A DNA stretch of 7,022 nt, taken from NCBI GenBank assembly GCA_003164255.1, contig PLST01000215.1:1-7022 (forward strand). The letters are read 5' to 3'. Below the pieces are notes generated by a model. The model ran no database searches, was not told the origin of the DNA, and saw nothing but the letters and a program-made list of their open reading frames with translations. This stretch comes from Acidobacteriaceae bacterium. GTDB taxonomy: Bacteria; Acidobacteriota; Terriglobia; Terriglobales; Acidobacteriaceae. How positions within the stretch are numbered: the first letter of the stretch is position 1; each line of letters opens with the position of its first letter. The translations under genes and the position numbers were made by a program. Shown in pieces: positions 1 to 4,273 of the stretch.

Positions 1-179
1 AGCAGCACAACCTCCCCAAGGAAGCCTTCCAGTGGTATCTCGACCTGCGCCGTTACGGCAGCGTCCCCCACTCAGGCTTCGGCATGGGCATCGAACGTGC
101 TGGCGCCTGGATCTGCGGCCTCGACCACGTCCGCGAAACCATCCCCTTCGCCCGCACCCTCCACCGCATCTATCCCTGA
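1..179 (+). CDS. asnS: Asparagine--tRNA ligase, C-terminal end (5' truncated by window)
   Basis: This is the last 58 residues of a class II aminoacyl-tRNA synthetase; the first full codon is at base 3 and TGA ends at 179. The class II motif 3 is clear: GFGMGIERAGAWICG, with the ATP-binding arginine in the GxGxxER element. It is followed by DHVRETIPFARTLHRIYP. The motif-3 sequence plus an 'IR(E/D).IPF.RT' tail is typical of asparaginyl-tRNA synthetase, which charges tRNA-Asn with asparagine in the cytoplasm. Aspartyl-tRNA synthetases share the fold but end differently, usually with a longer tail. The catalytic core and anticodon domain lie outside the window, so the AsnRS assignment rests on the tail alone. 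It converges with the SnoaL-like gene on the other strand. The 118 bp between them contain no convincing intrinsic terminator. Confidence 0.88.
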   Translation, partial: QHNLPKEAFQWYLDLRRYGSVPHSGFGMGIERAGAWICGLDHVRETIPFARTLHRIYP

Positions 180-297
180 GCACAGACCGGGTGCGCCATC
201 CTTCAGCAGCCTCACACGGCAGACGGTTTGTCGGCGCAGCGACGCCCGTCATTTGTCGAGACATCGCTACGCCCTGGAGCAAGCAAACCAAAGGGAG

Positions 298-753
298 TCA
301 AGGCTGCAGGTCGAACGCCGGACGCAAACTGCCATCCATGTAGAGCGGCACCGAAGTGTGCTCGTGAACAATCTTCCATGCCCCGTCAATGCGTTCGAAG
401 CACATGGTCTCGCGCATCCAGAAGCTGATGGGGCGATCGGCCTCTTTTTTCGTTCCGCTCATGCGCAGATAGCCATACCCGTACGCATGATCGCCGCTGA
501 CCACGACCTTGAAGTTTTCGGCAGTCAGCTCAATCGGCGTTTCCCACGTTGCGAGCCACTTGCGCTTGCGCTCCACGCTGATGCCGTCGTGGGAGAGCGG
601 CGGCTCGAGATCGTAGATGACCGCGTGCGGCGCGAACGGAGCAGCAATGCCTTCGGGATCCTTCTCGAAGTGGGCTTTGTGAAGGTCGGCGCCAAGAGCC
701 AGAATTTCGGCCTCGTCGGCGGAAACGGATCGGTTCAACGTTGCAGTTGACAT
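298..753 (-). CDS. SnoaL-like / NTF2-fold (DUF4440-type) protein
   Basis: A 151-residue protein of the cystatin-like NTF2/SnoaL superfamily, last gene of the tetR operon. The start is supported by AGGAGG at 760-765 with a 6-base spacer. Landmarks are a helical N-terminus (about 12-32), a cone-lining FAPHAVIYDLEPPL segment at about 40-53, W66/W70, GDHAYGYGYLRMSGT at 87-101, WMRETMCFERIDGAWKIVHEH at 112-132, and SVPLYMD at 134-140. The 'W.IVHEH.SVP' ending is characteristic of the ketosteroid-isomerase-related SnoaL_3/DUF4440 proteins of soil bacteria. Members are cyclases, isomerases, hydratases or pure ligand binders, so no reaction can be assigned. Polar residues H25, H28, D48, H130 and H132 could face the pocket. 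It has no signal peptide and is cytoplasmic. It starts 48 bp downstream of the GyrI-like stop and is presumably co-transcribed. The family call is firm; the function is unknown. Confidence 0.85.
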   Translation of the reverse strand: MSTATLNRSVSADEAEILALGADLHKAHFEKDPEGIAAPFAPHAVIYDLEPPLSHDGISVERKRKWLATWETPIELTAENFKVVVSGDHAYGYGYLRMSGTKKEADRPISFWMRETMCFERIDGAWKIVHEHTSVPLYMDGSLRPAFDLQP

Positions 754-801
754 GAGAAACCTCCTGGGGTGTGAGTTGTTGGTTGCAGATCGCCGATCCG
801 A

Positions 802-1269
802 TCAAGCCGCAGGGAAAAGAATCGCTGTCACGTTCTCATCCGCAGGCGTGCTGCTTGGATCGGTAAGGTAGTGCTCAATGTTAAAGTCATCGCGCAGGGC
901 GATCTTCTTTTCCGCGACGATTTCAAAAGCGCGCGTGTTGGCTCCAGGCAACTGGTCAAATGGACCGGTGAGCGTAAAGCGAGCGTACTTTCCCCCACTT
1001 ACTTTTTCGTAGCTCAACCCTTCAGGCAAATCGGCAGGCGGCGCCGCAAGCATGAAACCGGCGCGATAGATTTCCTTGGTCGGCTTGTAAAACGCCGCAG
1101 CGCCTGTGATCTGGTTGTGCGCCATCAAAGAAGGCGCGAATTTCTGCACCGTCTGCCACGCTCCAGGAGCATTGGCCGGAATGTTGCCGACACGCTCCAC
1201 GAAGACGTAATAGGTTGCGGGAAAATCGACGGTTTCAGGTTCCTGGGTGAGATGGATCGTCGGGCTCAT
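802..1269 (-). CDS. GyrI-like small-molecule-binding domain protein
   Basis: A 155-residue stand-alone GyrI-like (AraC effector-binding/SOUL-like) domain. The reading frame stays open up to 1326, but I place the start at the ATG at 1269 because AAAGGAG lies 7 bases upstream and the extra 19 residues are lysine/proline-rich and unlike the family. Visible family features are the first strand YYVFVERVGNI (20-30), helix GAWQTV (36-41), AAAFY and AGFML strands, LPEGLSYEKVSGGKYARFTLTG (about 81-102), and the typical C-terminus FNIEHYLTDPSSTPADENVTAILFP. Family members are ligand-binding domains of transcription factors, gyrase inhibitors or, in some cases, hydrolases of DNA-alkylating cyclopropanoid compounds. 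No DNA-binding domain is attached here, so it is a free binder or an enzyme. It follows the YCII gene after 104 bp, the largest gap in the operon. Confidence 0.84.
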   Translation of the reverse strand: MSPTIHLTQEPETVDFPATYYVFVERVGNIPANAPGAWQTVQKFAPSLMAHNQITGAAAFYKPTKEIYRAGFMLAAPPADLPEGLSYEKVSGGKYARFTLTGPFDQLPGANTRAFEIVAEKKIALRDDFNIEHYLTDPSSTPADENVTAILFPAA

Positions 1270-1276
1270 AGGTCCG

Positions 1277-1283
1277 CTCCTTT
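1277..1283 (-). promoter_or_regulatory. Ribosome binding site deciding the GyrI-like start
   Basis: AAAGGAG on the minus strand, 7 bases before the ATG at 1269. No comparable Shine-Dalgarno sequence precedes the upstream in-frame ATG at 1326, so this site fixes the shorter start. Confidence 0.75.
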
Positions 1284-1373
1284 TCGGGTTGGGGATTTTT
1301 GGTTTTTGATTCCGCAGAATTGGCACCGATCAGCGAAACCGATCGTTGAGGGGATTCGATGCCGAGGCAAGTC

Positions 1374-1736
1374 CTATCCTGCGAAATCCTCGGGGCCATA
1401 TTCCGGCCGAATCTCAATGTCTGAATCGACCAGCATTGGGTTCGGGCATTTCTTGAGCCATTCGACGGCTTCATCCATCGATTTGACCTCCCAAAGCCAG
1501 TAGCCTGCGACCTGCTCTTCGGTCGGATCGAAAGGGCCGTTGACGACCGTTCTTTGCGCGCCCGAGAAGCGGATGCGCTTGGCCTGCGAAGTCGGCTTCA
1601 GACCTCCGCCGCCCTTCATAATGCCGGCCTCGATGAGTTCGTGGTTGAATTTACCCATCCCAGCCATCAACTCAGCGGTTGGCAAAGTGCCTTTCTCGCT
1701 GTCTTTCGTCGCCTTCACAAAAACCATGCACTTCAT
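1374..1736 (-). CDS. YCII-related (DGPF-domain) protein
   Basis: A 120-residue YCII/DGPF-domain protein with a ferredoxin-like fold. It begins MKCMVFVKATKDSE, has the helix MGKFNHELIEAG (27-38), GGGGLKPTSQAKRIRF (42-57), the signature VNGPFDPTEEQVAGYWLWEV (65-84), and a last helix SMDEAVEWLKKCP (86-98). The signature normally reads DGPF.E.KE; here it is NGPF, an Asp-to-Asn change at residue 66. H32 sits where the family often has a polar residue. Distant YciI relatives use a His-Asp pair for hydrolase-type chemistry, but no activity is established for DGPF proteins, which are often encoded beside ECF sigma factors. Here the partner is a TetR regulator instead. Its AGGAGG (1745-1750, spacer 8) lies within the last codons of tetR, and only 3 bases separate the two genes. 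Translational coupling is therefore likely. Confidence 0.9.
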   Translation of the reverse strand: MKCMVFVKATKDSEKGTLPTAELMAGMGKFNHELIEAGIMKGGGGLKPTSQAKRIRFSGAQRTVVNGPFDPTEEQVAGYWLWEVKSMDEAVEWLKKCPNPMLVDSDIEIRPEYGPEDFAG

Positions 1737-1739
1737 TTT

Positions 1740-2369
1740 TCAAACCTCCTGTCGTTTTGAATTTGGTTGGGGATCGAACAAGATCTGGATGTAACGGCGC
1801 AGGTGATCCAGGCATGCCGCGGCGACCTGAGAGCTTTGTTGAGCTTTGGCCAGGATGAAGGCCCCCTGAATCACTGCTTGCGTGTGGTAGGCAAGGCTCG
1901 CTGCAGTCCAGTCGGCGGCAATGCCGTACTTCTCGATGGCTGCGTCGATGTCGCGAACGAGCGTGGCTGCATGGGCGGCAATGCACCGGTCGCAGACTTT
2001 GCGGATCGCCGGGTGGGTGTCGTAGGTTTCCTGAACCATGGTGCCAAGCAGGCAAGTGTACTCAGGAAGATCGCCTTTGAGGATCGAGATGCGGAACTCT
2101 ACGTATCCGAGAAGGCGATCGAGCGGGTCAGAGAGAAACTGATAAGGCGCCGTAGAGAAGACTTGGTCGGCGTAGGCGGAGAAATGCTCTGCGGCGGCAA
2201 GAGCCAGGTCCTCTTTGCCGGCGAAGTGATGGAAGAAACTGCCCTTGGTAAGCTCGGCAGCTTCACAAATGTCCTCGACGCGGGCCGCTGTAAAACCCTT
2301 GGCGCGAATCACGTAGAGGGCGGCATCGATAAGTTTGGTTCTGGAATCGTGAGCGATCTGCATTCTCAT
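1740..2369 (-). CDS. TetR/AcrR-family transcriptional regulator
   Basis: A 209-residue one-component repressor. The N-terminal HTH spans about residues 10-57: TKLIDAALYVIRAKGF, then RVEDICEAAELTKGSFFHHF with the recognition helix around 40-48, then KEDL. The rest is an all-helical ligand-binding and dimerisation domain. Cysteines are C35, C106, C126 and C129. The segment EYTCLLGTMVQETYDTHPAIR puts C106 where NemR-type regulators carry the 'GCL' cysteine, which suggests but does not prove thiol or electrophile sensing. The frame is open to 2441, but the ATG at 2369 is preferred: GGAG lies 5 bases upstream, the HTH spacing is then normal, and the longer version would place the promoter and operators inside coding sequence. 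A second ATG two codons later (2363) is also possible. It is the first gene of the operon and most likely represses its own promoter. The inducer is unknown. Confidence 0.93.
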   Translation of the reverse strand: MRMQIAHDSRTKLIDAALYVIRAKGFTAARVEDICEAAELTKGSFFHHFAGKEDLALAAAEHFSAYADQVFSTAPYQFLSDPLDRLLGYVEFRISILKGDLPEYTCLLGTMVQETYDTHPAIRKVCDRCIAAHAATLVRDIDAAIEKYGIAADWTAASLAYHTQAVIQGAFILAKAQQSSQVAAACLDHLRRYIQILFDPQPNSKRQEV

Positions 2370-2374
2370 AGTCA

Positions 2375-2378
2375 CTCC
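2375..2378 (-). promoter_or_regulatory. Ribosome binding site deciding the tetR start
   Basis: GGAG on the minus strand, 5 bases before the ATG at 2369. It lies just downstream of the proximal operator and supports the shorter TetR start over the in-frame start at 2441. Confidence 0.6.
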
Positions 2379-2396
2379 ATACCGACCAGTTGGTAC
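2379..2396 (-). promoter_or_regulatory. TetR operator O1 (start-site proximal)
   Basis: The plus strand reads ATACCGACCAGTTGGTAC, an imperfect 18-bp palindrome. It closely matches the reverse complement of the second copy at 2401-2418. ACCRACCGGTYGGT-type palindromes are common TetR-family boxes. It covers the expected transcription start and lies just upstream of the ribosome binding site, so occupancy would block initiation. Protein binding is inferred. Confidence 0.75.
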
Positions 2397-2397
2397 G

Positions 2398-2426
2398 AAT
2401 ATACCAACCGGTCGGTATGCTGTAAA
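2398..2426 (-). promoter_or_regulatory. Sigma70-type promoter of the tetR operon
   Basis: On the minus strand, the -35 hexamer TTTACA (2421-2426) is separated by exactly 17 bp from the -10 hexamer TATATT (2398-2403). The start would fall near 2391, giving a short leader of about 20 bases to the ATG at 2369. Operator O2 fills the spacer and O1 covers the start site, a textbook repressible layout. The hexamers are read by eye and not tested. Confidence 0.7.
2401..2418 (-). promoter_or_regulatory. TetR operator O2 (within promoter spacer)
   Basis: The plus strand reads ATACCAACCGGTCGGTAT, an 18-bp pseudo-palindrome with one asymmetric base pair per half. Its centre is 22 bp (about two helical turns) from that of O1, so two TetR dimers could sit on the same DNA face. 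Taken together, O1 and O2 also form a 17-bp inverted repeat with one mismatch. It overlaps part of the -10 element and the spacer. Confidence 0.78.
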
Positions 2427-2620
2427 GCAAATCTTTTTCACAAACGGCCAGAGCCCCGGTCATAACCCGACGACGAAGCGTGGTTACCCCTCCGCCCGCC
2501 GCCTGAAGCGATGAAACCGCAACATCGGGAAGGACGAGCGACCAGGAACCCCCGCCCTCCCCGCGGTGTCTAAGTCCTCAGAAGTTTCAAATTGGATCAC
2601 GCAAGCGAAGAGGAGGTCCC

Positions 2621-3031
2621 ATGACAGTCGGGAACGGTCACGTTGCAAATCAACTGCAGGGAGACATTAATGTCACTCCACTGATCGACGTCCTGTTGGT
2701 CGTGCTCATCATCTTCATGATCATTGTTCCGGCAATCCCTCACGGCCTCAACGCAGCACTGCCTCGGCAATCCGCAGGACCGGCGCCGAGCCCCGACACT
2801 CCCATTGTGGTAGAAATCATGAGTGCCCGCGATGGACGTGTAAGTTACAAGATCAATCAGGACAATGTGAGCCTCAACGATCTGGCGAGCCGCCTCAGCG
2901 GCCTGCTTTCCGTTCGCGCGGAAAAAGTCATGTGCATCCGCGCAGACAGCAATCTTGTCTTTTCAACGGTCGCACAGGTTGTCGATATCGGAAAAGGCGC
3001 GGGTGCCGACCACATCGGACTCATGAATTGA
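2621..3031 (+). CDS. exbD: ExbD/TolR-family biopolymer transport protein
   Basis: A 136-residue inner-membrane protein. The start is supported by AGGAGG at 2611-2616. After a short cytoplasmic N-terminus comes the family signature DINVTPLIDVLLVVLIIFMI (15-34). It carries the protonatable aspartate D23, the counterpart of the essential TM Asp in ExbD and TolR. One TM helix spans about 21-43. A small periplasmic domain follows (about 45-136), with VEIMSARDGRVSYKINQDNV and the usual ending VVDIGKGAGADHIGLMN. ExbD works with the ExbB/TolQ pentamer to couple proton flow to TonB-type energisation of outer-membrane transport. No exbB, tonB or receptor gene is adjacent: the gene stands alone between a divergent tetR operon and a convergent membrane-protein gene. 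Orphan ExbD paralogues are common in Acidobacteriota (from memory). TolR is an alternative name at this level of similarity. Confidence 0.9.
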   Translation: MTVGNGHVANQLQGDINVTPLIDVLLVVLIIFMIIVPAIPHGLNAALPRQSAGPAPSPDTPIVVEIMSARDGRVSYKINQDNVSLNDLASRLSGLLSVRAEKVMCIRADSNLVFSTVAQVVDIGKGAGADHIGLMN

Positions 3032-3052
3032 TGAAATCGGCAGACCGACTTT

Positions 3053-3100
3053 AAGCCGAGTTCCGAGCGTCGTAATCAAGTGAGTCGCAGAATTCGGCTT
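3053..3100 (+). repeat. 11-bp inverted repeat / hairpin after exbD
   Basis: AAGCCGAGTTC (3053-3063) and GAATTCGGCTT (3090-3100) can pair over 11 bp with one G-U wobble in a plus-strand transcript, leaving a 26-base loop. In the minus-strand transcript the same position is an A-C mismatch, so the hairpin suits exbD mRNA better. There is no U-tract after it, so it is not a canonical intrinsic terminator. It could be a 3' stabilising hairpin or Rho-associated end. Confidence 0.4.
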
Positions 3101-3146
3101 CTGTACGGTGGCTGCCCAACTGGCTCCCCGACCAGCAGAGAAAAGT

Positions 3147-3953
3147 TTAATCGGGAATACTTACCTCTGCGGGAGATTCTGCCGGTGTGGGTCTCGTCTT
3201 CGCCGCTGCGCTAATAGAGTCGGAGACGACCCAGGCGGCGCCAATCATAGCGATGGAGATCGCATTGCCCGCCCAAATGAAGTGATTGCCCGGCCCGGGG
3301 GAGAGCTTCGGAATCCAGAAAAGCAATTCGAAGATCGCGATCTCCGCAGTGAGCAGGCGCGACGCGAGCGGAGCCAGGATGCCGGTGAGGATCGCTATGG
3401 CCGCCCCGAAAAAGCCCAGGGTGGTCGCGTAGGCCCAGAACATCTTGTTCGGCGGCAGCCAACCCGGGATAAAGTTCAACAGACCCGGCATGTCAACGAT
3501 GTGGACAATGCCGAAGGAAATGGGGCAGATACCAAAGAGGAGTACGAAGAAGGACCGGTGGCGCGCAAGGTATGAACCGGCAGGCGACAAGATCGCGCAA
3601 AGCACCAGGCCGGCGGCCACCAGCGAGAACTCCTCAAAGACATTGCCGATTGGGTCGTAGTTGCCAAGATTCACAAAGGCCTGGGGCAGCCACAGGAGTG
3701 TGAAAACGGCGTAGAGAACGGTGAGCGTCAGTGCACCGGCGCGAGCTGTTCGGCGCCATAGGAGCGCCAGTCCGGCGGCAAGCTCGATGGATCCGGTGAG
3801 ATACGCCAGCGGCACGCGGAAGGGTACATTCGGGCCGACGTGCTGCCACGTGACTGCGAAGTCACCCGAGGCCAGGCCGAGAACGCCAAGAGAAATGGCG
3901 CCGGCGGCGTACGCGTAAATGCCGAGATTGGATATTAGACTGCGCTTTTGCAT
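3147..3953 (-). CDS. Polytopic membrane protein, tandemly duplicated DoxX-like unit
   Basis: A 268-residue integral membrane protein with about eight hydrophobic segments and a short hydrophilic proline-rich C-terminus (from about 245). The two halves look homologous with a constant offset of about 123-124 residues. AAGLALL (59-65) matches AAIAIL (184-189), FTLLWLP (84-90) matches FELLFWIP (208-215), and SLVAAGLVL (110-118) matches IAMIGAAWVV (234-243). Each half resembles a four-helix DoxX/DoxD-like unit, a fold seen in quinone-linked and redox-associated membrane proteins. No catalytic motif is seen, so the function is unknown. H38, H151, H224 and E57/E107/E108 are polar residues in or near membrane segments. 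The start codon directly abuts a heptameric repeat array whose AGGGA elements are the only Shine-Dalgarno-like bases. It is convergent with exbD. The ORF is firm; the family name is tentative. Confidence 0.72.
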   Translation of the reverse strand: MQKRSLISNLGIYAYAAGAISLGVLGLASGDFAVTWQHVGPNVPFRVPLAYLTGSIELAAGLALLWRRTARAGALTLTVLYAVFTLLWLPQAFVNLGNYDPIGNVFEEFSLVAAGLVLCAILSPAGSYLARHRSFFVLLFGICPISFGIVHIVDMPGLLNFIPGWLPPNKMFWAYATTLGFFGAAIAILTGILAPLASRLLTAEIAIFELLFWIPKLSPGPGNHFIWAGNAISIAMIGAAWVVSDSISAAAKTRPTPAESPAEVSIPD

Positions 3954-4002
3954 GGTTCCCTGTTCCCTGTTCCCTGACCTCTGATCTCTGATCTCTGCCT
4001 AA
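3954..4002 (-). repeat. Heptameric tandem repeat array A
   Basis: On the plus strand, seven consecutive 7-base units begin T-G except the first: GGTTCCC, TGTTCCC twice, TGACCTC, TGATCTC twice, then the degenerate TGCCTAA. Read on the minus strand, a CAG recurs every 7 bases. The array touches the start codon of the duplicated membrane protein, so changes in unit number would alter its leader in 7-base steps. Heptameric arrays of this sort are known in some bacterial groups, notably cyanobacteria, where they are called STRRs. Confidence 0.75.
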
Positions 4003-4011
4003 AGCCTGCGC

Positions 4012-4068
4012 AAAAACTCGTTAATTACCTGCAAAAACGCGCAAAAAACGACCAAAAACGCACTTTTT
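4012..4068. promoter_or_regulatory. Helically phased A-tracts (predicted curved DNA)
   Basis: A-tracts start at 4012, 4033, 4043 and 4054, and a T-tract starts at 4064. The intervals are 21, 10, 11 and 10 bp, matching one or two helical turns. Each tract is 5 or 6 bases long. Phased A-tracts of this length bend DNA intrinsically. The region lies about 60-115 bp upstream of the membrane-protein start codon, where an UP-like element or a nucleoid-protein site would be expected. The regulatory role is inferred. Confidence 0.6.
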
Positions 4069-4078
4069 CCTATCAACT

Positions 4079-4123
4079 GTCGAGTTGGTCGAAGTCGTTT
4101 TCCAAAAAACAGTCGAGGTGGTC
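4079..4123. repeat. 12-bp direct repeat, GTCGAGKTGGTC
   Basis: GTCGAGTTGGTC (4079-4090) and GTCGAGGTGGTC (4112-4123) differ at one base and are 33 bp apart start to start, about three helical turns. The similarity extends weakly to both sides. CAACTGTC, which overlaps the first copy (4074-4081), recurs at 4158-4165. They could be a pair of regulator sites or part of a dispersed element; no protein can be named. Confidence 0.5.
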
Positions 4124-4243
4124 CAGAACACTGCACGACCCCTCACAAGCAACCGCCCAACTGTCCTCTCTCAGGAACAGTTTTGCATTCAAAACGGCAA
4201 CCAGCACCAGCCAAAAAATACGTGCGCGCAAAATGCGACATGG

Positions 4244-4271
4244 AACTGAGACCTGAAAACTGAGAGCTGAA
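4244..4271 (-). repeat. Heptameric tandem repeat array B
   Basis: Four consecutive 7-base units lie on the plus strand: AACTGAG, ACCTGAA, AACTGAG, AGCTGAA. A degenerate fifth unit runs into the stop codon of the glycosyltransferase gene. On the minus strand CAG recurs every 7 bases, the same period and anchor as array A, although the variable bases differ. It lies immediately downstream of the glycosyltransferase stop. Confidence 0.65.
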
Positions 4272-4273
4272 GC

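Larger units (their letters stand above)
3954..4273. other. 320-bp non-coding intergenic region
   Basis: This stretch separates the start of the membrane-protein gene from the stop of the glycosyltransferase gene, both on the minus strand. No ORF with a credible start or family resemblance was found. In order it holds heptamer array A, phased A-tracts, a 12-bp direct repeat, a short AT-rich hairpin GTTTTG-CATT-CAAAAC (4180-4195), and heptamer array B. The promoter of the membrane-protein gene should lie here, but I could not identify convincing hexamers. A small RNA is possible and cannot be excluded. Confidence 0.7.

Noticed and set aside
180..297. Search for a terminator or dispersed repeat between asnS and the SnoaL-like gene
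   Set aside because: Only 4-bp stems were found (for example GTCG/CGAC around 229-242), with no T-tract. GGGTGCGCCATCCTTC vaguely recalls acidobacterial intergenic repeats but is too short to support.
97..750. Long plus-strand frame of 217 codons opposite the SnoaL-like gene
   Set aside because: It is antisense to a gene with clear family motifs and a good ribosome binding site, and its translation has no recognisable domain. Long antisense frames are expected at this GC content.
871..1503. Plus-strand frame of 210 codons opposite the GyrI-like gene and part of the YCII gene
   Set aside because: It spans an intergenic gap and two real minus-strand genes, is Arg-rich with no domain, and lacks a good start.
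2370..2441. 24-residue N-terminal extension of TetR
   Set aside because: It would translate the promoter and both operators. The GGAG before the ATG at 2369 and normal HTH spacing favour the shorter protein.
1767..2465. Plus-strand frame of 232 codons opposite tetR
   Set aside because: It mirrors the TetR coding sequence and runs through the operators and promoter, with no family resemblance.
2467..2560. Possible riboswitch in the exbD leader
   Set aside because: I checked by eye for GEMM and cobalamin core motifs and neither fits; no conserved core could be recognised.
3031..3054. Overlapping ATG at the exbD stop codon (TGATG) suggesting a coupled downstream gene
   Set aside because: The frame stops after seven codons (TAA), so no gene follows.
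4143..4270. Short minus-strand frame (about 32 codons from an ATG near 4241) in the intergenic region
   Set aside because: It has no ribosome binding site, starts inside the heptamer array area and lacks any recognisable feature.
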